Source of the DNA: PALSA-505 sp963762615
GTDB lineage: Bacteria > Actinomycetota > Actinomycetes > Streptosporangiales > Streptosporangiaceae
DNA length: 64,000 nt
Assembly (NCBI GenBank): GCA_963762615.1
Contig: CAVXLG010000012.1
Coordinates: 806,001-870,000 of the forward strand
Direction: 5' to 3'
The position numbers were made by a program, and so were the translations under genes. Under the pieces are notes generated by a model. The model had not been told where the DNA came from and searched no databases. It was given only the letters and a program-made list of their open reading frames with translations. Of this stretch, positions 35,456 to 44,215 are shown piece by piece; within the stretch, counting starts at the first letter, position 1; each line of letters begins with the position of its first letter.

Positions 35456-35499
35456 ACGCTCGTTCGGCGATCCTGCTCACGCTCGTTCGGCGATCCTGC
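35456..35499. repeat. Two copies of a 21-bp direct repeat
   Basis: ACGCTCGTTCGGCGATCCTG (plus C) occurs at 35456 and 35479, period 23. It lies in the 428-base gap between the DUF899 and DUF2332 genes, which holds no supported gene. Confidence 0.6.
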
Positions 35500-35550
35500 G
35501 GGTGACAGCACTCCCGCGGGCGGCGCTGCCAGCTGGGCGGGAGTCGCTCA

Positions 35551-35669
35551 CACACGGTCAGACAACTCGGCGCGACCGAACTCACCGCTGCGAGCCTGCC
35601 AGTCATCCCACACGGTCAGACAACTCGGCGCGGCCGAACTCACCGCTGCGAGCCTGCCAGTCATCCCAC
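35551..35669. repeat. 58-bp tandem duplication
   Basis: A unit beginning CACACGGTCAGACAACTCGG and ending GCCTGCCAGTCATCC appears at 35551 and 35609, differing by one base in the body. It looks like a recent tandem duplication of intergenic DNA. Confidence 0.75.
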
Positions 35670-35870
35670 GGGTATGGCCGACGGCATCGCCCGCTGGCGG
35701 CGGACAGCAGCGTATCCTTACCGCTCGGGCGGCCGGGAACGATTTTCCGCACGTCGGCCGCCCGCCGGGATTGTCCAGGCAGACGCGCCGCTTCAGCGTG
35801 AAGCCTGCTGTCCGCCGGGCCGCTCCCGGCCCGGGATCGGCATCGGCATCGGCAACCGGAATTACGGCAG

Positions 35871-36851
35871 GTGAGACCGGCGATCGGTCACGAGCAAGGT
35901 GCCAGCACTGCCGAGAACTACCGGCGGTTCGCCCGGCTGGAGGCCCGGGGACGCTCTGCGCTCTATGAGCAGATCTGCGCGGCCGTGGCCGAGGACGCCG
36001 AGGTCCTGGAGTTCCTGGCCGCGTTCCCGCCCGCCAAGCGGCAGCCCAACTTGCTGCTGGCCGCGGTGCGCCTGCTGGCCGGGGTCCAGCGCAGCTACCA
36101 GGCGTTCCGCGCGACCGTCCTGGACCGGCGCCAGGAGGTGGCGGCGATCATCAGCAGCCGGTCCACCCAGACCAACGAGCCGGCCCGGTGCGCGGTGCTG
36201 CTGCCGGCCCTGGCCCGGCTGCCGCAGCCGCTGGCGCTGATCGAGGTGGGCGCCAGCGCCGGGCTGACCCTGCTCCCGGATCTGTACGGATACGACTATG
36301 CCGGGCAGCGTATCGAGCCGACTGAACCGGATGCGCCGGTGCTCGGCTGCCGGCCGGGCGGGCCGGTGCCTGTCCCGGCCGCGGTGCCCGCGGTGGCCTG
36401 GCGGGCCGGGATCGACCTGAATCCCCTGGATGTGACGGACCCGGGCGACCGGGCCTGGCTCACCAGCCTGATCTGGCCCGGTGAGACGGGGCGGCAAGAG
36501 CGGCTGTCGGCCGCGATCGCTCTGGCCGCCAGGCACCGGCCGCAGATCGTCGCGGGCGACCTCATCGAGGCACTGCCCCGGCTGGCTGCCCGCGCTCCGG
36601 CCGGGGCGACCCTGGTGATCTACCACACCTCGGTGCTGTCCTACGTCGACCCAGGCCGGCGCGCCGAGTTCGCCGCCCTGGTGGCTGAGCTCGGAGCAGC
36701 CTGGCTCTCTAACGAGAGCCGCCGCGTGCTGCCGTGGCTGCCGGGCCGCTGGACGTCCGAGGACGACGGCGCCCACCTGCTTGTCCTGGACGGCCAGGCC
36801 GTGCTCGCCCGCGCCGACTCGCACGGCACCTGGCTCGACTGGGCCCGATGA
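35871..36851 (+). CDS. DUF2332 family protein
   Basis: A protein of 326 residues with GTG start. It carries the family's N-terminal LYEQICAAVAEDAEVLEFLAA and PNLLLAAVRLL, then a methyltransferase-like LIEVGASAGLTLLPDLYGY, and the C-terminal LVIYHTSVLSYV. The glycine-rich GASAG suggests a nucleotide or SAM-binding Rossmann region, but the family function is unknown. Intact. Confidence 0.82.
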   Translation: MRPAIGHEQGASTAENYRRFARLEARGRSALYEQICAAVAEDAEVLEFLAAFPPAKRQPNLLLAAVRLLAGVQRSYQAFRATVLDRRQEVAAIISSRSTQTNEPARCAVLLPALARLPQPLALIEVGASAGLTLLPDLYGYDYAGQRIEPTEPDAPVLGCRPGGPVPVPAAVPAVAWRAGIDLNPLDVTDPGDRAWLTSLIWPGETGRQERLSAAIALAARHRPQIVAGDLIEALPRLAARAPAGATLVIYHTSVLSYVDPGRRAEFAALVAELGAAWLSNESRRVLPWLPGRWTSEDDGAHLLVLDGQAVLARADSHGTWLDWAR

Positions 36852-36967
36852 TGCCGGCTCGCCGCACCCGGCGTTCCGCGGAAGCGCCGCCGCCGCGCTG
36901 GCCGGACGTTCGCGCGGCCGTGCCGGGTGTGCGGGCCGTGCGTTCTCGCGCGAACACCGAAAACGTG

Positions 36968-37471
36968 CTATAAGCCCGTGGAGATCACCACGGGCTCGTG
37001 CCGGACCGGGAAGTTCACCGAGCGGGCGATGAAACACTTCTCGTGGGCCTCCCGGTGCAGTCCGGTCGCCTTCTCGATCATGTCTGGCGAGCGCACCGTG
37101 ACGTGCGGATGCAGTGTCGCCGCGGTGAACCGGCCGGCGCCGTCGCGCTCCTCGGCCATCGTCGCGACCGCGTGATCGGAGTATCCGGTGACGACCACGC
37201 CGGCCGCCGCGCACAGGTGCAAGTACCACAACATGTGGCACTGGGACAAGGCCGCAGTGAGCAGTTGCTCGGGATTCCAGGATTCCGGATCTCCCCGGAA
37301 CGCTGGATTTGAACTGCCCGCGATCGGCTGAGGCACATGATCATGCATGTCGTCAGTCCCGCTCACGGTGACCTCATGATCACGGTCGTATGCCCGGTAC
37401 CCGCTGGTCCCGCTGCCGCGGTTCCCGGTCCAGACGACGTTAACGCTGTAGCTGTGGCTCCTGGTCACCAT
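36968..37471 (-). CDS. OsmC-family peroxide-resistance protein
   Basis: A protein of 167 residues. The two catalytic cysteines are present: the first in ALSQCHMLWYLHLC, the second in EKCFIARSVNFPV. Also SWNPEQLLTAAL. OsmC/Ohr enzymes reduce organic peroxides. It is divergent from the conjugation-like operon, sharing a 326-base gap. Confidence 0.88.
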   Translation of the reverse strand: MVTRSHSYSVNVVWTGNRGSGTSGYRAYDRDHEVTVSGTDDMHDHVPQPIAGSSNPAFRGDPESWNPEQLLTAALSQCHMLWYLHLCAAAGVVVTGYSDHAVATMAEERDGAGRFTAATLHPHVTVRSPDMIEKATGLHREAHEKCFIARSVNFPVRHEPVVISTGL

Positions 37472-37627
37472 CGGTTTCTCCGCTGAACCCCCGCGCCGCA
37501 GGACAAAGGGGACCCGTGTCCGCGGGGGCGTCTTCGGGTAGGTTAACCGGGCGGTCCGGCGTTTGCCGCGCGATGGGGGCCGCAGTAGGCCGATTGTTCA
37601 CATTCGGCCACATTTCGGGCGCAGCTC

Positions 37628-37644
37628 CTGTACAACGGGTACAG
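37628..37644. promoter_or_regulatory. Candidate operator upstream of the T4SS-like operon
   Basis: CTGTAC-AACGG-GTACAG is a perfect 6-base inverted repeat with a 5-base spacer, about 150 bases before the first gene of the operon and on the side away from osmC. The length and symmetry suit a dimeric repressor such as GntR or TetR, but no regulator gene is adjacent. Confidence 0.35.
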
Positions 37645-37797
37645 TCCCTAGTTCCGGACAGCTATTGCGCTGCGGCGTTGATGCCGCTGGAATGGCAGAA
37701 GGCCGGCGACGGCGGCTCGCGTCCACGCGGCTACCGCGGCCGGCGACGACGGTGCCGGTGCCCGTGCCGCGGGTACTCGAGCGGGCGGGAGGTGCGG

Positions 37798-38781
37798 ATG
37801 GTCCGCAGGTCTACCCTCGATCGCAGTCCGCAGTCGGACGTGTACGATGGCGGGTCTGACCCGCGTGCGGCCGCGCCTGGGCAGGCCTCTGGCAAGCCGG
37901 ACCGGGGGGCTCCGACGTGGCGCGGCGCGGGCGGCCGCTGGGCCGTATGGGCGCTGCGCGCCCTGGTCTGGGTGGTCCTACTCATCGTCGGCGTGCGCGG
38001 CGTGATTGCCATCGCGCTGAACCAGAAGACGCCGGTCTCCGCGCCGGCGAGCACGTCCGGGGCGGCCGCCCCGCCGAGTTCGTTCCCCTCCAGCCTGGCC
38101 GAGGCGTACGCCGTGCAGTTCGCGTCGGTGTATCTCAATTTCAGCCCGTCCACCGCGACGCAGCGAGCGCAGCAGCTGGCCGCGTTCCTGCCCAGCGGGG
38201 CCGATCCGCAGCTCGGCTGGAACGGGGCCGGCTCGCTGACCCTGCAGTCCGATCAGGTCGCCGGGATCGACGTGCGGGACGCGCAGCACGCGGTGGTGAC
38301 GCTGCTGGCCCGGGTGAACGGCCATCTGATGGAGCTCGGCGTGCCGGTCTACGCGTCTGGCAGCGGGATGACCGTCAACGGCGAGCCCGCCCTGCTGCCC
38401 GCCCCGTCCCGGGCCTCCCCGCCCGCGCCGGCCGCCGCGAACTCCGATCCCGCCGCGCAGAGCGCCCTGCAGGCGCAGCTGCCGGCCTTCTTCGAGGCCT
38501 ACGCGAGCGGTGACGCCGCCACCATGGCGCGGTTCCTGGTGCACGGGGTGACCATCAGCGGCCTGGGCGGCGCCGTGACGTACTCCTCCATTGCCGCTCT
38601 CTACGTCCCGGCCGGGGGGAACACCCGCCAGATCACGGTCAGTGTCGTCTGGCAGCTTCCCGGCTCCAAGGGGGGTGCTCCTGCCCAGCTGCCGATGACC
38701 TATAACATGACTGTTGTCAGCCAGAATTCGAACTGGTATGTGAAGAGCATCCGCGCATCCGACCAGCCCGTGGAGCAGTGA
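37798..38781 (+). CDS. TcpC-like conjugation protein
   Basis: A protein of 327 residues from the ATG at 37798 (GGGAGG upstream); the frame is open back to 37516. It has a basic cytosolic N-terminus, one membrane helix (ALRALVWVVLLIVGVRGVIAIAL) and two tandem extracytoplasmic NTF2-like domains (residues about 90-190 and 215-325). This is the TcpC/VirB8-like architecture of Gram-positive conjugation systems. First gene of a run of seven on one strand. Confidence 0.72.
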   Translation: MVRRSTLDRSPQSDVYDGGSDPRAAAPGQASGKPDRGAPTWRGAGGRWAVWALRALVWVVLLIVGVRGVIAIALNQKTPVSAPASTSGAAAPPSSFPSSLAEAYAVQFASVYLNFSPSTATQRAQQLAAFLPSGADPQLGWNGAGSLTLQSDQVAGIDVRDAQHAVVTLLARVNGHLMELGVPVYASGSGMTVNGEPALLPAPSRASPPAPAAANSDPAAQSALQAQLPAFFEAYASGDAATMARFLVHGVTISGLGGAVTYSSIAALYVPAGGNTRQITVSVVWQLPGSKGGAPAQLPMTYNMTVVSQNSNWYVKSIRASDQPVEQ

Positions 38782-38855
38782 TGATCAGGTACCAGCCAGC
38801 CGCAGGCGCACGTCTGCCAGACGCCAGTATCCCGTGAGCCTGAAAGGGTAGTGCG

Positions 38856-39113
38856 ATGATGTTTCATCCGGTCGCCGCAGGATTTACCGCCGCGCTCAGT
38901 ACTCAAAGCCTCGTGACCTATCTTCAGGGACTATTCGGGCCGCTGTTCCTGGGGATCACAGGCATCGTGGCTATTTTCTTTCTATTCACCCGCGAAATTA
39001 CCCGTTTCGTGCAATTCATCGTGCTGGCTATAGCGATCGCCGTGATCTTCTATACGCCCGGCATCATCCGCACGATCGCCCAGGGGATCACCAACGCGCT
39101 CGGAGTCCACTGA
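38856..39113 (+). CDS. Small two-helix membrane protein of the T4SS-like operon
   Basis: A protein of 85 residues: a short amphipathic start, then helices FGPLFLGITGIVAIFFLF and FVQFIVLAIAIAVIFYTPGII. Size, position and topology resemble VirB2/TrbC pilin-like or VirB3-like small subunits of type IV secretion systems, but sequence similarity is too weak to say which. Confidence 0.6.
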   Translation: MMFHPVAAGFTAALSTQSLVTYLQGLFGPLFLGITGIVAIFFLFTREITRFVQFIVLAIAIAVIFYTPGIIRTIAQGITNALGVH

Positions 39114-39142
39114 CCTACCCCCGGCGGAAGGAGCACCTGCCT

Positions 39143-41680
39143 GTGGACCTGCCTACCTACACGAATATCTGGCGCATCGAGAAGCGGCTCTACAAGCTGT
39201 ACGATCTCCGGCTTCCCATGCCGCTGCCGTTGGGCCAGATTGCCGCGTTCGTAGGCATCACGGTGCCGTATGTGCTCCTGCTCGCCCTCATCGGAGTACC
39301 TTTCACTCACACCCTGTTCTGGCTTTACGTGCTTCCTCCCGGGCTGCTTACCTGGCTGGTTACCAGGCCCGTCATCGAGAACAAGAAGCTGCCTGAGCTC
39401 CTGGTTTCCCAGGTGCGCTACCTAGGGGAACCGAACGTCTGGTGCAGAATGGCGCCGTTGACGGAGAAAGACGAGATCATCGTGGTCGGCCGGGTATGGC
39501 ACGCCTGCCAGCAGGCGGCACCCCGGGTCTCGACCGTCGAGCGCCGTCGGCTGGTGCCGGCCCGGGTGCATGCGGCTGGCCAGCCGACGTGGGCGGCGCC
39601 CGCGCCAGGCAGCCAGGGACGGCCCGCTGAGCCACAGCACCGCAAGCCCGCTGCGGGCCGCCCCCAGCCCGCGATGACCGCCGCCGGCCAGGCAGCAGCC
39701 GCCGGCCAGGCAGCGGTCCGCAACGGCCAGGCTGCGGCCGCCGGCCAGGCAGCGGTCCGCAACGGCCAGGCTGCGGCGGGCTTTGCCTCGCAACGGGCTC
39801 GCACCGGTCCCGGGCCGGTGCCCGGTCCCCGCGCCATGCCGCACGGCCCCGAGGCGCCAGAACGCGCCGTCGCCACCTGGCCGCAGCGCCGCGGGCCGGG
39901 ACCGGCGCCGCCGAGGCCGGCGCCGCCTGCGCCAGGCCGCGTCCAGCAGCCGGAATGGGCGCTGCGAGCCCGTCCTAGCGGTCCCCTCGGCAAGCCGGTC
40001 AACACGTCCAGGCCGCGGTACATCGAAGTCGCGCACACCGAAGACAACCAGCCCGCCCGGTGGCCGGCTGCTGGAGGGCTGAGGCCCGTTCGCGGCATCG
40101 CGGACGCTCAGCCCGGCCGGCTGCCCCCGGGCGCGCACCAGCCGGTCGGTGAGCCCACGCTGCCCGCAGCCGGTGTGGGGCGTGCTCACCCGGTCGCTCC
40201 GGTTCCGGTTCGCGGCATCGCGGACGCTCAGCCTGGCCGGCTGCCTCCGGGCGCGCCGCAGCCGGTTGGTGAGCCGAAGCCGTCGGCGGCCGGTGTTGGG
40301 GGTGCTTACCCGGTCGGCCCGGTTCCGGTTCGCGGCATCGCGGACGCTCAGCCTGGTCGGCTGTCCCCGGGCGCGCGCCAGCCGGTCGGTGAGCCGACGC
40401 CGCCCGCGGCCGGTGCTGGGCGTGCTCACCCGGTCGGCCCGGTCCCGGCGGTACGTCCTTCGGCCGGTGCGGCGGAGCCGTCGGCCGGTGCGGTGAAGCC
40501 GCCCGCGGTCGCGTCCGCTGATGGCGGAACGCGGACCGCGCCGGGCTTGCCGCAGCCGGGTCCGCCGGCGGCCGGTATTGCGCATGCCGACCGGGCTGGG
40601 CCGGTTTCGCTGGTGCGGCCGACCCGGGCTGCGGTCCCGGGAAGCCAGCCCTCCAGCGCAGCCAGGGATACCCGGCCACCCCGCGACCGTCCTGATGCCC
40701 AGGGCACTGGCCAGCCGGCGGGCCGGCCGGAGCCGCGGGGGATCGTGACGCGCGGACCGGGCCAGGACCGGCCTGCGCCGCCAGCCGAGCGCGTGCTCAG
40801 CGGTTCGCCGGAGCCACGCAGCCGCAGCTGGCATGACCCGGCCCGGCTGGTCCCTGCCGGGCAAGGGTCGGGCAAGGCCCGCGAGACAGCGCAGGAGGAG
40901 CGCGATCAGGCCCGGGCTTGCCTGCCGCTGCCCGGGCCGTGCAGGATCGTGGTCCTCGGCTGTACCAGCGGGGCCGGGCAGACCGTGACGGCACTGATGA
41001 CCGCCCGCCTCCTCGCCAGCCTCCGGGCCGAGCCGGTGGCCGCTCTCGACCTGAACCCGGGTCGCGGCTCCCTCGCCCGGCAATCCCGCTCAGCGCCCGC
41101 CGGGACCGTGCGCGATCTCCTCGGCGCGATGGGCCCGGTCGCGGGTAACGGCCGTGCCCCGGCTGGCATCCAGGTGATCGGTGCTGACGAGGCCCCGGAG
41201 TCGGTCAAGGGACTCGATGACGGCGATTTCGGCACAATCGGCGAGAGTCTGTCGGCCCGGTATCGGATCAGCCTGATTGACCCGGGAGCGTCCGCGGTGG
41301 CCAGGGTACTGGCGATCGCCGATCAGCTCGTCCTGGTCGCCCCGGCGAGCGAGGACGCCCCCCGCGCAGTCTCAATGACCCAGGAGTGGCTGGCGGCCCA
41401 TGATCACCACAGGCTGGCCGCGAATACGGTCCTGGTGGTGAACGGAGTCAGCGACCGGAGCATGCCGTACGTCGAGCAGGCGGAGGCCATTGCGGCGGGC
41501 CGCTGCCGTGCGATCGTCCGGGTCCCGTGGGAGGACCAGCTGGGCGCCGCCGGCGGCCCGTACGCGGATGCGGTTCCGCCGCGCGCGCCGGCCCGGCGGG
41601 CCTTGACCAGGCTGGCCGGCCTGATCGTGTCGGGTCTGGCCGGTGCGCCTGGGGCGTCCGCGCCCGGGGAGCCCCGGTGA
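39143..41680 (+). CDS. TcpE-like membrane domain fused to MinD/ParA-like domain
   Basis: A protein of 845 residues in three parts. Residues 1-125: TcpE-like (TYTNIWRIEKRLYKLYDLRL, two helices, KLPELLVSQVRYL). Residues 125-590: a proline-, glycine- and alanine-rich linker with two sets of tandem repeats. Residues 590-845: a P-loop domain (RIVVLGCTSGAGQTVTALM, then PVAALDLNPGRGSL, LIDPGASAV, VLVVNGVSDRS), like MinD/ParA ATPases. The Walker A lysine position (GKT) is Gln (GQT), so hydrolysis may be lost. TcpE is a core membrane subunit of clostridial and enterococcal conjugation machines. Its TGA overlaps the next GTG. Confidence 0.72.
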   Translation: MDLPTYTNIWRIEKRLYKLYDLRLPMPLPLGQIAAFVGITVPYVLLLALIGVPFTHTLFWLYVLPPGLLTWLVTRPVIENKKLPELLVSQVRYLGEPNVWCRMAPLTEKDEIIVVGRVWHACQQAAPRVSTVERRRLVPARVHAAGQPTWAAPAPGSQGRPAEPQHRKPAAGRPQPAMTAAGQAAAAGQAAVRNGQAAAAGQAAVRNGQAAAGFASQRARTGPGPVPGPRAMPHGPEAPERAVATWPQRRGPGPAPPRPAPPAPGRVQQPEWALRARPSGPLGKPVNTSRPRYIEVAHTEDNQPARWPAAGGLRPVRGIADAQPGRLPPGAHQPVGEPTLPAAGVGRAHPVAPVPVRGIADAQPGRLPPGAPQPVGEPKPSAAGVGGAYPVGPVPVRGIADAQPGRLSPGARQPVGEPTPPAAGAGRAHPVGPVPAVRPSAGAAEPSAGAVKPPAVASADGGTRTAPGLPQPGPPAAGIAHADRAGPVSLVRPTRAAVPGSQPSSAARDTRPPRDRPDAQGTGQPAGRPEPRGIVTRGPGQDRPAPPAERVLSGSPEPRSRSWHDPARLVPAGQGSGKARETAQEERDQARACLPLPGPCRIVVLGCTSGAGQTVTALMTARLLASLRAEPVAALDLNPGRGSLARQSRSAPAGTVRDLLGAMGPVAGNGRAPAGIQVIGADEAPESVKGLDDGDFGTIGESLSARYRISLIDPGASAVARVLAIADQLVLVAPASEDAPRAVSMTQEWLAAHDHHRLAANTVLVVNGVSDRSMPYVEQAEAIAAGRCRAIVRVPWEDQLGAAGGPYADAVPPRAPARRALTRLAGLIVSGLAGAPGASAPGEPR
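39680..39781 (+). repeat. 39-bp tandem repeats inside the TcpE-MinD gene
   Basis: Two full copies and a partial one of a unit encoding AAAAGQAAVRNGQ (13 residues), with near-perfect DNA identity, in the linker. Confidence 0.75.
40087..40446 (+). repeat. 120-bp tandem repeats inside the TcpE-MinD gene
   Basis: Three copies of a 120-base unit coding for VRGIADAQPGRLPPGA followed by QPVGEP, AAGVG and PV. DNA identity between copies is high, indicating recent expansion of a flexible spacer. Confidence 0.8.
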
Positions 41681-44193
41681 GCGCGAGGACGCGGAGCACC
41701 CGAGGGCGCAGCCGGATCAGCGTCCGGTACTTCGACGACCGGATCCTGCTCACCGAGACCCACGCCTGGGCGTACTTCAGGCTGCCCGCGGTCCCGTACG
41801 AGTTCATCACCCCGGAGGAGCGGGAGGCGCTGGCCACGAACATCACCGTGGCCCTGGCCGCGATCCGGATGCCGGAGGCGGAGATTCACCTGCGGGTGGC
41901 GCATCGTTCTTACCCGGCCGCGCAGTGGGCGGCCGGCCTGGACGCGACGTCGGACGGGGGCCCGGGCTGGCTGGCGTATCTCGACGAGATGTACCGGCAC
42001 GTGTGGGCCAAGGACTTCTGGGCCAAGGAGATCTACCTCGGCGTCCGGCTCGGCCAGCGCGGTGTGCGGGCGCAGCTGTCGGGCGGCGTGCTGTCCCAGT
42101 TCATCAACACCTACCAGGCGGGCGAGCGGGCGATGGGCCTGGACGACGAGGCGGTGCCCGCGGCCGAGATCGCCAAGTGGACCGAGCAGGCAGACCGGTT
42201 CGGCCGCGCCCTCGGCTCGAGCGCCCTGGCGGCGCGGCCGGCCAGCTCGGACGAGATCGCCTGGCTGTTCCGGCACACGCTGCGGGGCACGCTGGGCGAG
42301 CCGCCGCCGTCGGCGGCCAAGCGCAGAATCTGGGGGGCAGGCGAGATCGAGTCCCTGGTCGAGGGGCAGGTCCGCAACGGACGTAACCTGCTGTGCCTGG
42401 AGCACCCGGCCGGCTCGTCGTATACCGCGTTCTTGTCCTTCGCCCGGTTCCCCGACGTGATGTCGTTCCCCGACGGCGAGCCGTGGCTGCACTTCGCCGA
42501 CTCGCTGCCCTTCCCGGTCGAGATCAGCTCGCGGATGAAGCTGATCCCGCCTGCCAAGGCCAGCAAGGACGTGGGACGCAGGCTGGCCCACGCCCGGGAC
42601 ATGGACGCGCACATCAGGGAGGCGGGCGCCGAGGCGCCGATAGCCCTGGCCGAGCAGATCGAGGCGGCCCGGATGCTGGAGCACGGCATCACCAAGGAGC
42701 GCCTGCCATTCGTCTACGGCTGGCACCGGCTGATCGTCACCGGCCCGTCGCGTGAGCTGTGCCTGCGCCGGGCCGAAGCGCTCATCGAGCATTACCGGGA
42801 CATCGGCATCGACGTGGTCAACTCGACCGGGGACCAGTTCTCGCTGCTGCGCGAGTCGCTGCCCGGCGACCGGGTCAGGCTCAACTCCTACGTTCAGCGC
42901 CAGCCGCTGTACACGATCGCAGGCGGCGTGCCCATCGCCACCGTCAACCTGGGCGATTCGACGCCTGACGGGGCAGGCTGGATCGGACCCTACATCGGCG
43001 AAACGCTGGGCCGGGCCCGCTCGGTCGTGCATTTCGATCCGCTGGTCGCCGCCGCGCGCAACCGGCCGACCGCGATCGCCATCACCGGCGAGCCGGGCGG
43101 CGGCAAGACCACGCTCGCGCTGCTGCTGCTGTACCAGCTCGCGCTGCGCGGCGTGACGGTGGCCGCGATCGACCCCAAGGGCGACGCGGAGCCGCTGGTC
43201 CGGCTGCTGGCCTCGCGCGGCCGCCGGGCGCGGACCCTGCCGCTCGGCGCCGCGGCTCCGGGGCTGCTCGACCCGTTCTCGTTCGGCGACGATCTCGCCG
43301 AGAAGCGGACCATGGCCACCGAGACGCTGCGGCTGCTGCTGCCGCGGATGAGCGAGGAGCGGGAAAGCGCGATGATCCAGGCGGTCGGCGTGGTGGCCGG
43401 CCAGGACCGGCCCAGCCTGGGCAAGGTAGTCCGGCACCTGGAGGAATCCGCCGACCCTGCGTCCCGCAATCTCGGCGCGGTGCTGCGCTCGATGTCGGAG
43501 ATGCGGCTGGCCCGGCTGTGCTTCGCGCCCTCGGGCGGGGATCAGATCAACGCGGCCGGCTGGACCACGGTGTTCACCCTGGCTGGGCTCAGCATGCCTG
43601 ACGTCGGCGTCTCCCGGGACGACTTCTCCTACGAGCAGCGGCTGTCGGTGGCCCTGCTCTACCTGGTATCCCAGTTCGCCCGCCGGCTGCTCAACGGCAT
43701 GGCGCCGCGGCTGCCGAAGGCGATCTTCCTCGACGAGGCCTGGGCCATCACCTCCACGCCCCAGGGGGCCAAGCTGATCCCCGAGGTGTCGCGGATGGGC
43801 CGGTCCCGCAACACCGCGCTGATCCTCGTCTCGCAGAACGCGGGCGACCTGCTGAATGAGCAGGTGACCAACTGCCTGTCCGGGGTGTTCGCGTTCCGCT
43901 CCTCGGAGCGGGTCGAGGTCGCCAGCGTCATGGCGTTGCTCGGGGTGGAGCCGTCGGACGAGCACAAGGCCGTGCTGCGCGGCCTGGGCAACGGGGAATG
44001 CATCTTCAGGGACCTGGACGGCCGGGCCGGCCGGATCGGTGTCAACCTGATCTCAGACGACCTCCGGAGGTGGCTGGACACCAACCCGACACGCGCCAGG
44101 TCCCCCGAGCACGACGCGCCGGAGGAGACCGCCCCCGAGGCGGCGGTCTCCGGCCCCGCCGCGCCCGCCGGGGCGGAGCAGCCCGCACGTTGA
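41677..44193 (+). CDS. VirB4/TraC-family conjugation ATPase
   Basis: A protein of 838 residues. The GTG at 41677 overlaps the previous stop (GTGA); the longer frame to 41527 is chance. Residues 1-440 form the VirB4 N-domain (VRYFDDRILLTETHAWAYF; IAGGVPIATVNLGDSTPDG). The motor domain has Walker A AITGEPGGGKTTLALL near residue 472, Walker B AIFLDEAWAI near residue 683, and a later ILVSQNAGDLL motif with Gln. VirB4 powers assembly of, and transport through, the type IV channel. Intact and full length. Confidence 0.87.
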   Translation: MSARTRSTRGRSRISVRYFDDRILLTETHAWAYFRLPAVPYEFITPEEREALATNITVALAAIRMPEAEIHLRVAHRSYPAAQWAAGLDATSDGGPGWLAYLDEMYRHVWAKDFWAKEIYLGVRLGQRGVRAQLSGGVLSQFINTYQAGERAMGLDDEAVPAAEIAKWTEQADRFGRALGSSALAARPASSDEIAWLFRHTLRGTLGEPPPSAAKRRIWGAGEIESLVEGQVRNGRNLLCLEHPAGSSYTAFLSFARFPDVMSFPDGEPWLHFADSLPFPVEISSRMKLIPPAKASKDVGRRLAHARDMDAHIREAGAEAPIALAEQIEAARMLEHGITKERLPFVYGWHRLIVTGPSRELCLRRAEALIEHYRDIGIDVVNSTGDQFSLLRESLPGDRVRLNSYVQRQPLYTIAGGVPIATVNLGDSTPDGAGWIGPYIGETLGRARSVVHFDPLVAAARNRPTAIAITGEPGGGKTTLALLLLYQLALRGVTVAAIDPKGDAEPLVRLLASRGRRARTLPLGAAAPGLLDPFSFGDDLAEKRTMATETLRLLLPRMSEERESAMIQAVGVVAGQDRPSLGKVVRHLEESADPASRNLGAVLRSMSEMRLARLCFAPSGGDQINAAGWTTVFTLAGLSMPDVGVSRDDFSYEQRLSVALLYLVSQFARRLLNGMAPRLPKAIFLDEAWAITSTPQGAKLIPEVSRMGRSRNTALILVSQNAGDLLNEQVTNCLSGVFAFRSSERVEVASVMALLGVEPSDEHKAVLRGLGNGECIFRDLDGRAGRIGVNLISDDLRRWLDTNPTRARSPEHDAPEETAPEAAVSGPAAPAGAEQPAR

Positions 44194-44215
44194 CCGACCG
44201 AACCCAGGAGCATCA

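Noticed and set aside
35551..35669. CRISPR-like short repeats
   Set aside because: Only two adjacent copies of 58 bp with no spacers and no cas genes; a tandem duplication.
41404..43965. 853-codon minus-strand frame across the VirB4 gene
   Set aside because: VirB4 motifs are on the plus strand; this frame is Arg/Asp/Gly-rich noise.
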